From Arenicellales bacterium (GTDB lineage: Bacteria > Pseudomonadota > Gammaproteobacteria > Arenicellales > JAJDZL01), in NCBI GenBank assembly GCA_958295885.1, contig OY282380.1:3596001-3660000 (forward strand): 64,000 nt of DNA, read 5' to 3'. The notes beneath the pieces are model-generated. The model was not told the DNA's origin. It saw nothing but the letters and a program-made list of their open reading frames with translations, and did no database searches. Below are positions 30,160-38,947 of the stretch, piece by piece. Each line of letters begins with the position of its first letter. Within the stretch, counting starts at the first letter, position 1. A program made the position numbers and the translations under genes.

Positions 30160-30501
30160 TTACCAGACTATTCCTTTTTTCTGTCGATCATCTTCCTTTT
30201 CTTTCAGCCAGTCTTGCATTTCTTTTGGATCATTCTTCTCAATGCATCGTTCGATGATCGGGTTCTGTTTTGATGTTACCGGATACTTGAGCGGTAACAC
30301 CACACCCTTAAAAAGATATCTCCATCGCCGATACAGACGTATCAACTTTTCTTCAGGACTAGGGTCTTTTTCTACTACGCCGTGCTTAATAGCGAGATCG
30401 TAAATGCCTTTTTTTGTTTCTGCATTTATTTGCGTGATAGTTGCTTCATCCAAGCTATTTATCGCTTTTCTTATTTTTTCCAGCTTTTGTTCGTTTATCA
30501 C
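30160..30501 (-). CDS. Small unrecognised protein, charged
   Basis: 113 residues, starting MINEQKLEKIRKAINSLDEA and ending KEKEDDRQKKGIVW. No family is recognised. The motif PLKYPV...IIERCIEKNDPKEMQDWLKE recurs in a fragment just upstream (30735-30885), so the gene belongs to a small tandem family. It overlaps the preceding gene by 47 bases. AT-rich and lysine-rich relative to the Uma2 genes, suggesting separate origin. Confidence 0.55.
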   Translation of the reverse strand: MINEQKLEKIRKAINSLDEATITQINAETKKGIYDLAIKHGVVEKDPSPEEKLIRLYRRWRYLFKGVVLPLKYPVTSKQNPIIERCIEKNDPKEMQDWLKEKEDDRQKKGIVW

Positions 30502-30742
30502 GTACTTTTCCTATGATTTCCCACGCACCATCAGATGATGCCATTCGGTCCCAGAATCGGAATCTGGACTCTTTAAACTCATTCAATGTGAGGAATTTCT
30601 GATCTGTTCCTCTAATTTCTTTTTTCCACCGCTCCCATTCTTTCTTCAGCCTTTTATTCAGCTCTTTGTCTTTTCTAAATTTTTCAGTCCTTTTGAGAAA
30701 TGCTTTTTGCATTTTCTCTTTATACTCTTTCGACATTACCAT
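30455..30742 (-). CDS. Small unrecognised lysine/arginine-rich protein
   Basis: 95 residues with a strongly basic helical first half (KEYKEKMQKAFLKRTEKFRK) and KFLTLNEFKESRFRFWDRMA. No family is recognised. It is followed by the 113-residue gene with a 47-base overlap, so the two are probably one operon. Its ATG overlaps the stop of the upstream fragment. Confidence 0.5.
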   Translation of the reverse strand: MVMSKEYKEKMQKAFLKRTEKFRKDKELNKRLKKEWERWKKEIRGTDQKFLTLNEFKESRFRFWDRMASSDGAWEIIGKVRDKRTKAGKNKKSDK

Positions 30743-30885
30743 AAGTAATTTTCCTCAACGGCTTTATCGACCTGTTCCTTAATCCACTCATTCATCTCTT
30801 TTGGATCGTTCTTTTCCAAACATTTTTCAATCAATGGTATTTGTCCGACGTCTACAGGATAAATCAATGGAAGAACAAATGCAAT
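30735..30885 (-). pseudogene. C-terminal fragment of a paralogue of the 113-residue protein
   Basis: Minus-strand reading LPLIYPVDVGQIPLIEKCLE then KNDPKEMNEWIKEQ and ENYLW ends in a stop overlapping the next start. It aligns with the C-terminus of the protein at 30160-30501. Its N-terminus is replaced at about 30885 by the downstream flank of Uma2 cassette H, so the cassette arrival or a rearrangement cut the gene. Confidence 0.6.
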
Positions 30886-31041
30886 CTAGCTGCTGGTGTT
30901 GGAACTTTGAGCTTAACTGATCATCACTTGATAAAAACTTCACTCAGCGCTTAAAAATCGATTCCAGAGTCTTTGATGTCACAATTAAAGAAAAAACAAC
31001 TTCTCGAAATCAACTATTGAGAGGGATTGATCTGCCGAATT

Positions 31042-31695
31042 TTACTTCGAAGTTTCAATTGACTCGGGTCCAGTTTCAGTTGTCGGTTTGCTGGGCAGCT
31101 CTTTGTGCGCGGCAGGCGGCGGCCATAAATCACCGAGATTGAAACTGATCGCTTCAAATGGCGGCAGCGAAACTGGCACATCATCAAACAGTGTGTCGGT
31201 CAGCACCCATTCAGTACCGCGCAGCTTAAATGTTTCCAGCGAGCGGACATCTGGATCTACCAACCATAGGTAGCTGACACCCTCGCGGGCGTACACCGCC
31301 CGCTTGCCGCCAAGGTCAAGCTTTCGCGTCAGCGGGGAAAGTACCTCGCACGCCCAGTCAGGAGCCAACGTGCAGTAGGCTCCGGTCGGAAACACAGGCA
31401 CTCGCTCACGGCGCCATCCTGTGCAGTTGCGCACCACGATGTCCTCGCCCAGGTGGATTTCTGGTTCTCTAAGAATCCACCACCCGCCAGGTCCGCCGTC
31501 ACCTAAATCAAAAGGCATACCGATCAGACTCCGAAGTCTGGAACTGGCGAAGGCATAAAGAGGGGCAGGTCTAGGCTGGATGTAGAGCTTGCCGTCGACA
31601 ATCTCCGCAACCTTGTGAGGCGGCGCATCCAGCACATCCTGGTAGGTCGCTTGGGAAGAAGCAGCAGCCGACTTGACTGCATGCGATTTGTTCAT
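31042..31695 (-). CDS. Uma2 family protein, copy H (candidate catalytic Asp replaced by Asn)
   Basis: 217 residues, closest to copy F (LYIQPRPAPLYA, REPEIHLGEDIVV). The PD motif is VVRNCTGWR, losing both Pro89 and Asp90. The sequence LAPDWACEVLSPLTRKLD and K131 are kept. It also shares FPTGAYCTLAPDW with the C-D-E group, where F has FPSGAYFTWAPDW, a further sign of mosaicism. The window 52-68 reads RLRSLIGMPFDLGDGG. Intact frame. Confidence 0.88.
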   Translation of the reverse strand: MNKSHAVKSAAASSQATYQDVLDAPPHKVAEIVDGKLYIQPRPAPLYAFASSRLRSLIGMPFDLGDGGPGGWWILREPEIHLGEDIVVRNCTGWRRERVPVFPTGAYCTLAPDWACEVLSPLTRKLDLGGKRAVYAREGVSYLWLVDPDVRSLETFKLRGTEWVLTDTLFDDVPVSLPPFEAISFNLGDLWPPPAAHKELPSKPTTETGPESIETSK

Positions 31696-32327
31696 TGTTT
31701 CACGTCCCTTAAAAAGTGTTCTGATCCAATTCTAATCCATCAGTGTGCGGTGAAGTAAACGGTACGGCTGTAATTTGTCACGTTGCATCGGGGTTCAAAT
31801 TCGGCAGGTTCGAGCCCCCAAGAACTAAAGACGAACTCTGTCTGTCGCGAACAGCAGTTTCCTAGATTGGCCTGAATCGCAACAGAGAAATACAGAAATT
31901 TAAACTCCGCGGTCTTCTGCGACAATCAGTCAGGATTTCGTGGATCTGGTCGCAACGTATCCGGACCTTAGCCACAATGTCACTTAAATCGAACATTTCC
32001 AACTAACCACTTGTCTGATTAAAACTTGAACGGTATGCAAGTGCATAAAATCATTGATGCATAAAATTGCATTCAGCTAAGCTGCAGTTCAAGAAAATTA
32101 TCTTTTGTAGCGCCCTATTCTGCTACCGCATGTTTGCATTAAGTTTCACAACGTACGAATACATGGAGATGAAGGTATCTCCCAATCAACACCAAATCGA
32201 AATTGTAAATAATGATAGGATTATTAACAAATTATTTCAATGAGCTACATTTTTTAAATTAGAAAAATTCGAATCCCGCCACATCAGCAATTCGTTGATA
32301 GAATTTAATTCTAGCGAGAGAAAAACC
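31696..32327. repeat. Long duplicated segment upstream of copy H
   Basis: Equivalent of 20204-20834 upstream of copy F, with about 85-90 percent identity by eye. No gene before the antitoxin remnant. Confidence 0.7.
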
Positions 32328-32525
32328 ATGAGCAAAGACACAATTATTCACGCCAAATTTGACGTGGGTAGAAAAATGAAACAACTGCGGTGCTTGCTAG
32401 CATTGGATCAACCTAGTCCGATGGGTATCGCATCATGGCGGCTCGTGCAGCTGATAAAAAGGCATTTCCGTTCGATACGATTGAGACAAAATTGTAAACG
32501 ATAGCTGCAGTGCAAGATGCTCGGG

Positions 32526-34187
32526 CAGCAATTCTCATTTTAAAAATTCTTCAAGTTCACAAGTGATGAGTAGACCAATCGGTCATAGTCGGTCGCTGAA
32601 ACAGTCTCATTTCACAGTTTGAGTTGCGTTGTCCAGTGAACTGTCTGATCATTGCACTGCAACCACAAACTGAGCCCATACCTGCTTTTTCCATATTCTG
32701 GAAGTTCCTTTTTCTGCATTAATTATATTCTATAATATCAGGTACTTGTACTTTTTCCTGTTTTGTGTTATAAGCAGGTGGATGGATTCTCTGAGCGGCC
32801 ATCTCATCCGATCACTGCGGCAAGTTTTCAAGTCTCTGCCGGACCCGCGCACCGGCAAAAATATCCAAATCCAATTCCCCGACATCTTCATGGCTGCTTT
32901 CTCGGTGTTTTATATGCTCTCTCCGTCATTTTTACATTACCAGAGAATCATGAAAGCCCAACTCGCCCGCAACAACTGCCGTTCGCTCTACCAAATGCAG
33001 CGCATCCCCAGTGACAATCACATCCGCGCCCAACTCGATGGGATTGAACCGGCCGCGCTCAACCGCGCCTTTGAAATCGCGCCCAGGCTGGTTCTGCAAC
33101 ACCCCAAGGTTCACCGAAATTTCCAGATATTCGGCGACAGAACGCTCATTGCAGTCGATGGCACACAGTTTCACACTTCTTATAAAATCCATTGCAATCA
33201 ATGCTCTACGAGAAATCACAAAACCACCGGCACCGAATATCATCACAACGCCGCAGTGGCGGTGCTGACAGCGCCCCAGCACAAACAGATCCTGCCGCTG
33301 GCAGTGGAGTTCATCACTCCTCAGGACGGCGACAAAAAACAGGACAGCGAAGCCAAAGCCGTCAAGCGCCTGTTGCGACAGCATGGCCGCGCCTTCGATC
33401 AACGCTTCCGGCCGGTCTACCTCGGCGATGACCTCTACGCCCACCAGCCTATCAGCCAGTTAATTCTCGAACAACCCAACAGTGACTTCATTTTCAACTG
33501 TAAACCCGGCTCGCACAAGCTCATCCAAGAATACCTGCAAGGCGTTGAATTGCCGCACTTCCAACGCCGGCGCAAAAACAAGCGCAACCAATTTGAAACT
33601 TTTCAGTTCAAGTGGCTCTGTGAAGTTCCGATCCGTGGCAGTAAAGATGCACTCAAAGTCAACTGGCTGTCGGTCAAAGTCAGCCATCGGGGCAAAGTCG
33701 TTTACCACAATGATTTCATCACTTCCCTGCCACTCAATAAAGACACTGTCGAGACCATCGCACAGGCCGGAAGAAGTCGTTGTCGCATTGAAAATGAGAG
33801 TTTTAATACTTTGAAAACAAGAGGTTACAATATCAGCCATAACTTTGGGCATGGCCGGCGCGGGCTCGCAAACACCCTGTTTCAACTCAATCTTCTGGCC
33901 TTCGCCTTCCATACCATCAGTGACTTTCTATGTAAACCCTGGCAGCAGGCGCGACAGTCCTGGGGGGCGCGCTATCAATTTTTCGAAAACTTAAGAGTGC
34001 TCAGCCGACTGTACTACTTCGACCATTGGACTACACTGCTCAAAACCGTCCACCATTCGCGGGCTCCACCCACCTGATTGCACCTGAGCCGATGATTCGA
34101 TAAAACCCATCGGTGAAACCTTGTCGTTCCTATCTGGAGAAAAGTATCATGTAAATTAGTGTTCAATTGCCAAAATGAGAATTGCTG
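32526..34187 (+). mobile_element. Complete insertion sequence, 1662 bp
   Basis: Perfect 16-bp terminal inverted repeats (cagcaattctcatttt at 32526-32541 and its inverse at 34172-34187) are flanked by a 9-bp target duplication, atgctcggg, at 32517-32525 and 34188-34196. The uninterrupted paralogous site near 21030 carries the target once. One transposase gene fills the element. It is intact and recent by these signs. Confidence 0.93.
32782..34077 (+). CDS. DDE transposase, ISNCY/ISDol1-like
   Basis: 431 residues from the ATG at 32782 (MDSLSGHLIRSLRQVFKSLP), preferred over the in-frame ATG 36 bases upstream because of an aagcaggtgg ribosome-binding-like run. Early motifs SLPDPRTGKN and MLSPSFLHYQRIM are typical of this transposase group. 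DDE candidates are in FGDRTLIAVDGTQFH, VYLGDDLYAHQP and RCRIENESFNTLKTRGY. It would mobilise only its own element. The family assignment is from memory of these motifs; IS4-like is the fallback. Confidence 0.85.
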   Translation: MDSLSGHLIRSLRQVFKSLPDPRTGKNIQIQFPDIFMAAFSVFYMLSPSFLHYQRIMKAQLARNNCRSLYQMQRIPSDNHIRAQLDGIEPAALNRAFEIAPRLVLQHPKVHRNFQIFGDRTLIAVDGTQFHTSYKIHCNQCSTRNHKTTGTEYHHNAAVAVLTAPQHKQILPLAVEFITPQDGDKKQDSEAKAVKRLLRQHGRAFDQRFRPVYLGDDLYAHQPISQLILEQPNSDFIFNCKPGSHKLIQEYLQGVELPHFQRRRKNKRNQFETFQFKWLCEVPIRGSKDALKVNWLSVKVSHRGKVVYHNDFITSLPLNKDTVETIAQAGRSRCRIENESFNTLKTRGYNISHNFGHGRRGLANTLFQLNLLAFAFHTISDFLCKPWQQARQSWGARYQFFENLRVLSRLYYFDHWTTLLKTVHHSRAPPT

Positions 34188-34405
34188 ATGCTCGGGACGG
34201 AAATCTTGAGTCTTTCAATTGGTTTGAAGAACTAAAGGAAGACTAAAATTCGCAGGATTAGAAGAACAGGAAAATCTAAACAAGACCACAAGCGAGTAAG
34301 AAGGAGACAATATTAAAACGAATTAAATTAATTCTTACCTGGATTTTCGCACTAGGCTGGTTGCGGACGAGATAGAAATTTTCTGAATTTAATCTCGATA
34401 TCAAA

Positions 34406-34657
34406 CTATGTTCTGCATTCAGACGAGCGGACGAATCCATGGGTGGAGATATATGATTGATAATCTACAGAATCAAGGCAAAGATGAATTTGAGAATAAG
34501 CCTCTGCTATTGATTTTCCGGCCGGGTAATAAGGGCGCGCATGGATCAGTCCGATGTCGAGTCGGGCGCACGCCGGGGCCAGATACTGCGAACGATAGTT
34601 GGCGCCGTTGTCGACGTACAGCCTGGACTTACCCAAATTTGGTAAAGACGTTGACAT
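34406..34657 (-). pseudogene. Integrase-core transposase fragment (IS481-like)
   Basis: Reads SRLYVDNGANYRSQYLAPAC, ARLDIGLIHARPYYPAGK, the second catalytic Asp region of rve-type transposases, then loses sense. It lacks the first Asp and the Glu. It abuts an IS3 remnant on its right. Confidence 0.6.
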
Positions 34658-34985
34658 TTGAGAGTGACTCTGACTTCGCTTTTTTCAGCTGCAATTCATA
34701 CTCAGCCGGACTCCTATTGCCCAGACTCGTATGTAGCCTCTGACAGTTATACCTCGACTCGATATAAACAATCACCTGTCGTCTTAGCGCCTTCGCTGAC
34801 TTCAATGGATCCGTTTGCAAAACTGCGGCGGCGGATTCCGGTCAGGTTGCGATTAACGATGCCATGGGCATCGCTCCGCCGCCTCGCAGCATTCAAAAGA
34901 ACATCATCTGACTTCTTGCTGACGAGCATCAACCGGCTGCAAAATGATTGGCGAGCATGGTGTAGTACCACTGATAATTATTAAT
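34640..34985 (-). pseudogene. IS3-family OrfB C-terminal remnant
   Basis: The right-hand part reads, through frame changes, YTMLANHFAAG and AMPMASL, then DPLKSAKALRRQVIVYIESR, YNCQRLHTSLGNRSPAEYE. This is the C-terminal signature of IS3-family transposases. Several frameshifts are present and no terminal repeats are seen. Confidence 0.65.
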
Positions 34986-35072
34986 TATTTATTATCAATG
35001 ATTTAGGTTATCGTTTGTTAAACTTCGGTTAAGACTACTAATTCTACGCTGGTCTGTCGTATGCGCGATTTT

Positions 35073-35405
35073 CTATTCGAGTATCGTAGCAAGGCGAGCA
35101 AGTACATCATCCACAATTTTTTCTGGAACGGTTTCGACATGCCGCCCCTTTCTCGCAACAAGATCAAGGGCACGAGGCTGGTCGCAACGAATTACTCCAG
35201 TTGTTCGGGTGCCTGACTGCTTGAGAGAAATTGCGAATCCGCGTCTGCGCGCAAAACTGCCGCCTGTGGTGATTGGCAATACTACCGGTGTGTTAGTCAC
35301 TTTGTTGAAAGCAGCAGCGGAAACAATCAATACAGGTCGAAATCCTTTCTGTTCGTGGTCAACCGAGGGTTCCCGCCTAACTGACCAAATATCACCCCGA
35401 TTCAC
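35073..35405 (-). CDS. mazF: MazF/PemK-family mRNA interferase toxin
   Basis: 110 residues: MNRGDIWSVRREPSVDHEQK, GFRPVLIVSAAAFN, VVLPITTGGSFARRRGF and RCDQPRALDLVARKGRHVE. These are the complete PemK/MazF fold elements, including the GxRP loop. Such toxins cleave mRNA at short motifs. The start codon overlaps the antitoxin stop by one base. Both genes are intact, so the module may be active. ChpB is an equally good subfamily name. Confidence 0.9.
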   Translation of the reverse strand: MNRGDIWSVRREPSVDHEQKGFRPVLIVSAAAFNKVTNTPVVLPITTGGSFARRRGFAISLKQSGTRTTGVIRCDQPRALDLVARKGRHVETVPEKIVDDVLARLATILE

Positions 35406-35665
35406 TATAGCAACTCTTTGCCCACAGGTTTCGCTTCATCCCACTCACGGTCCTCGTCGGTAAGGATGTAGTCTTCTGCATCACACTGTGCCAGAAGTTC
35501 ATCAAGTGTGTAGCTATATCTCTTTTGCGGTGCAATGATTATCCGACCATTCTCGACATCAATATCAACCTTGTCTTCAACCCGGAGATTTACCAGGTTG
35601 AGAAGAACGGGAGGTATAGCGAGCATAATTGAACCGCCAACCTTGCGTAAGTTTGTCGTATGCAT
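35405..35665 (-). CDS. mazE: MazE/AbrB-fold antitoxin
   Basis: 86 residues. The N-terminal swapped-hairpin AbrB domain reads LRKVGGSIMLAIPPVLLNLV and VDIDVENGRIIIAPQKR. The C-terminal tail, YTLDELLAQCD, is the toxin-binding part. It lies directly upstream of the toxin with a one-base overlap. An 18-bp inverted repeat 15 bases upstream is a likely autoregulatory operator. Confidence 0.9.
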   Translation of the reverse strand: MHTTNLRKVGGSIMLAIPPVLLNLVNLRVEDKVDIDVENGRIIIAPQKRYSYTLDELLAQCDAEDYILTDEDREWDEAKPVGKELL

Positions 35666-35679
35666 TATTCAACTCCGAT

Positions 35680-35697
35680 GTTATATGTAGGTATAAC
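35680..35697. promoter_or_regulatory. Candidate MazE operator
   Basis: The palindrome gttata-tgtagg-tataac lies 15 bases upstream of the antitoxin start codon. Antitoxins of this fold usually bind such repeats to repress their own operon. Function is inferred from position and symmetry only. Confidence 0.5.
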
Positions 35698-36302
35698 AAC
35701 ATAGGACCTATATTGCAACTATTGGACTGGTTCAAATGATCTTGTGTTCATGTCCGCAGTATGTTGTTCGGATGTTCCTTCACTTACATCTAGGTTGCAC
35801 AGTACCGTTGCTGGGAAACTGCAAGCTCATACCACCACAGATCTGGCATGGAATCAAATGCCGAGATAAGCCTTCTTCACGTGCTCGTTATTGGCCAGAT
35901 TCCGGGCACTGTCGTGCATGGTTATCCTTACAACCACAAAATGTTGTAACTCAAAGAGTTCGGTTTAACGAACAGTCACTATGCAGCGTAACAAGTGCTT
36001 AAGGTATTTTACTGGATTGACCAGCAGCAGTTGATCATGTAAATCAGATTGGTTCAAAAACAGCCGAAATGCGTATATATTGCTTCTGCTTGATCTGGAC
36101 ACGATAATTCATGTACCTTCAATACGTTCGAATAAATCACTCGCTGATCTTCATTTTGCCTCGAATTGCTAAGGTTAATCAATCATTAAAGCGTCTCTAC
36201 ATTATCGGGTTACCAGTGGTTATTGTATCTAGCTGTTGGGCGATTGAATTCAGCACATACCAACAAACGCTAGTCAATACCATTGACAAATTAATACATA
36301 TA
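35698..36302. other. Gene-free stretch with a dispersed repeat
   Basis: No gene is supported. It contains the second copy of the 280-bp repeat at 35931-36212. The MazEF promoter would lie at the left end and the VapBC promoter at the right. Confidence 0.5.
35931..36212. repeat. Dispersed non-coding repeat, copy 2
   Basis: Partner of 23516-23787, same orientation, 12.4 kb away. Small insertions and deletions separate the copies (for example tgatctggac near 36095 is extra here), so divergence is substantial. Confidence 0.75.
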
Positions 36303-36323
36303 ATGTGTATACTTTTTACACAT
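36303..36323. promoter_or_regulatory. Candidate VapB operator
   Basis: The inverted repeat atgtgta-tactttt-tacacat lies 25 bases upstream of the VapB-like start codon and overlaps an AT-rich promoter-like region. A role in autoregulation is inferred from position. Confidence 0.5.
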
Positions 36324-36348
36324 ACACACAAATATACAAGGTAAAAAT

Positions 36349-36624
36349 ATGGCGAGGGTTCAGTTGATAATACCTGATGAAAAACGTAGCCGGTATATTC
36401 ATCAGGCTCGCAAAGAAGGCCTGACGTTGAGTGCTTGGCTGCGCGCCGCCGCTGATGAACGGCTTGAACAGAAGTCACGAGTTCAACCGTTTGAATCTGT
36501 TGCGGACCTTGAAGCCTTCTTCACTGAGTGTGACAAACTTGATACCAGAGGAACAGAGCCTGACTGGGAGCAACACCTCTCCGTCATAAATGAAGCTCGC
36601 AATCGAGGTACGACAAGTACGTGA
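36349..36624 (+). CDS. vapB: VapB-like antitoxin
   Basis: 91 residues. The N-terminus, ARVQLIIPDEKRSRYIHQAR then LTLSAWLRAAADERL, is a ribbon-helix-helix-like DNA-binding segment. The tail includes FESVADLEAFFTECD, a likely toxin-binding region. It overlaps the PIN toxin gene by four bases (GTGA). Start ATG follows an acaaggt run. Intact. Confidence 0.8.
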   Translation: MARVQLIIPDEKRSRYIHQARKEGLTLSAWLRAAADERLEQKSRVQPFESVADLEAFFTECDKLDTRGTEPDWEQHLSVINEARNRGTTST

Positions 36625-37010
36625 CCTTCGTTGATACCAATGTATTCATGTATTCGGTGGGTCGGGCACACCCGCTCAAGGAAATTGCTCGCGAGTTTTT
36701 CATTGTCGCTAGCCGCGAGCAAAGATCCTTGTGCACATCTGCTGAAGTGTTGCAGGAAATGCTATATTGCTACCTTTCCGTGAATCGCAAGCATACACTT
36801 GAAGCGGCTATATCACTCATCGTCAAAGCGAAAGTAGAGGTCTGGCCTCTGGAAAGCGAAGACGTGTATCTTGCCTGTAGACTTCAGGAACAGTACCCCG
36901 CTCTGTCAGCGAGAGACCTGTGCCACCTCGCAAGTTGTCAAAGACGCGGGATAGACCGAATCAAGACTTTCGATAAAGGGCTTGCATCGGCAGCAGGGTC
37001 TGAGGCGTAG
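36621..37010 (+). CDS. vapC: VapC-like PIN-domain ribonuclease toxin
   Basis: 129 residues with the PIN acidic residues visible: FVDTNVFMYSVG (first Asp), TSAEVLQEM (Glu), SARDLCHLASC (Asp) and IKTFDKGL (last Asp). The start is GTG at 36621, inside the antitoxin stop. PIN toxins cut tRNA or rRNA; the target cannot be deduced here. Both genes are intact. Confidence 0.88.
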   Translation: MTFVDTNVFMYSVGRAHPLKEIAREFFIVASREQRSLCTSAEVLQEMLYCYLSVNRKHTLEAAISLIVKAKVEVWPLESEDVYLACRLQEQYPALSARDLCHLASCQRRGIDRIKTFDKGLASAAGSEA

Positions 37011-37399
37011 TCCATAATTCCATTCAAGCCAGCACAGTAATTCATGTGATGTCGCCCGGCAGTATCGGTTCAAACTGCCTTCCCCAAAATTGCAAACTCG
37101 CGCTATGGTGTTAGATGCCAGATTGATTAATTGAAACACCCTCATTTTCTTGCAATTAATCAATGTCTTTATTGGAATAAAGCGATTTCACCCTGGATTT
37201 ACGCGTGGCCGCAATGCTCTGGGAAACCGTGAATTTATCGTTTCCTTATCGAGCAGAAGCTGGTGATTCTGAGGAAGCTTGTGGATTTGAAAGGGCCATC
37301 ACGAATTCTTGCTCGGCTAATTGTCAATTTCTGAATCAAACAACCAAAATTGGGACTCCAAAGTCCCAATCCCACCTCAAATCACAGATTTCTTGTGTT
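37011..37399. other. Gene-free stretch
   Basis: No gene, RNA or repeat is recognised between the VapC gene and the IS1182-like remnant. Confidence 0.3.
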
Positions 37400-38105
37400 T
37401 CAACCGAAGTTCAACCATATTCTCTGCATTTGGGTACAATTCGACATCAGCACTTCGAACCCCACTAGATTGAGTGCCCTCTTGAAGTTGTAACTCAGCG
37501 CCAACGGCGAGAAGTCACCCTGCCATCTGGGCAAAATTCGCATCATGAAATGACGTATCTGCCAGCCTTGCTTGAAGGTGCCATAGCGATGTTTTACGAT
37601 CAAACAGCGATCGCGAATCCGATTGGGATGGTCCATAAGGCGCTGTCGATTGCGTTGCACATCAGATTCATGCATCGAGCGCTGTAGCTTTCGACAGCGG
37701 AACTTCTCCGAAAGACACTGCTCTCTCGCGGCCGGACTGACGCTGTGCTGTACTGGCGCGATAAGTCACATACTGCTTGATTTTTTTAGGGGTTGGTCCA
37801 CTGTGCCGCAGTTTTCATCGGCCGGACCGACATAGACATCGGCTTCGGCATCATATTTTAAATCGTTCTGACCAAAGCAAGCGCCGCGTCCTTTATGATT
37901 CGCTTGCTTGGGCTCGGCCACCACGACTTCAAATCCCTTTTACTCACAGCCGTCCAGCTGTTCAGCGCTGTGATCATAAAAGCACTTCAAATCTTTCAAA
38001 CGATCAATTATTGGTTCGTTCATTCAGCCACCTTAGCTGCACACTTATTCGCAGGCCTTCCATCGGAACACAATTATTCACATCATCATAATCAGTGTCT
38101 GCCAG
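37400..38105 (-). pseudogene. IS1182-like transposase remnant
   Basis: Right to left: LADTDYDDVNNC (second catalytic Asp region), KGFEVVVAEPKQANHKGRG, LKYDAEADVYVGPAD, KQYVTYRAS, CLSEKFRCRKLQRSMHESDV and the C-terminal IVKHRYGTFKQGWQIRHFMM with LALSYNFKRALNLVG. The pieces sit in several frames with stops, so the gene is dead. No ends or target duplication are seen. Confidence 0.65.
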
Positions 38106-38414
38106 AAAACGTTTAATTTATTGATAATAATGTTTAATCATTTCATTCTATAAAGTGAAGATTTTGCTGGTTTGTGGCATTTGGCAGCGAAATTCGCCTT
38201 TGAACCTGTTTATCCGCCAAAACCGAAATATCTTCGTTTCAAAATATCGCATAATTATTATTTGTTATCAATTTGATGTATAGTTTTCTGATGAACACTA
38301 ATTACGTAACTTTGCCACGAGAAATTCTCAATAACGTTGACCAGCTGGAATGTAAATTGCATCGATGTCAGTGATGTGCGGTCTTAGTTCTTAAAACACA
38401 TCTTCTGCTCACAC
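38106..38414. other. AT-rich gene-free stretch
   Basis: Strongly AT-rich with no recognisable gene or repeat. Confidence 0.3.
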
Positions 38415-38644
38415 CTTTGGCTCCTTGACTGGCATGGAATTCATTGATTGATCATAAGGACTGATTTTGCGGTTCGGGTCAACAAGTCCATATTTCGCCG
38501 ATAAAATGAACCAACGTTGCTCTGTGCTTTCTACATACGTTTTCGCTTTCTCAAACCAAGGGGAAATGTAAAGGTTTTTCGCTTTTTTGGTGTGTGCGCT
38601 TTCCTATTGACGCACGAAACCAAATACGGTTCAGAAGCGCGCAT
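38415..38644 (-). pseudogene. DUF6884-like fragment (copy 2)
   Basis: Homologous to 28483-28683 but with one T fewer in a run near 38581-38588, giving a frameshift. It continues past the truncation point of copy 1 as LVDPNRKISPYDQSMNSMPV. It is part of the block duplicated with Uma2 copy I. Confidence 0.6.
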
Positions 38645-38947
38645 ATCCGATCAATCGTCTTCTCGTTTAAGGTGAATAGTTTCGATAATTGAAAGAATTT
38701 GGCTGTTGGTGGGATCGGTTGCAATTGTTGCGATCTCTTTCAGAAATGAATTTTCGAATCTCATTGCACTGAACTTCAACAATGCATTTTAGGTGCCAGT
38801 GTTGGAACTTCGAGCTAATCGATCATCACTCAATGAAAATTTCACTCAACGGTGAGTAATCGATTCCGAATCCTTGAATTCACAGTCTTCAAGTAAAAGA
38901 TAATCGACTCGAAACCGATTTGAAAACAAGGGTTGAGCGACTGAAAT

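Larger units (their letters stand above)
32328..34246 (+). pseudogene. DinJ-like antitoxin remnant (copy 2), split by an insertion sequence
   Basis: Before the insertion (32328-32525) the reading is MSKDTIIHAKFDVG, then in another frame TAVLASIGST, a TAG, SDGYRIMAARAADKKAFPF, a further stop, and TIAAVQDAR. After the insertion (34188-34246) it resumes DGNLESFNWFEELKED and stops. The antitoxin was already dead (frameshift and TAG shared with copy 1) when the element landed. No toxin remnant follows here, unlike copy 1. Confidence 0.65.
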
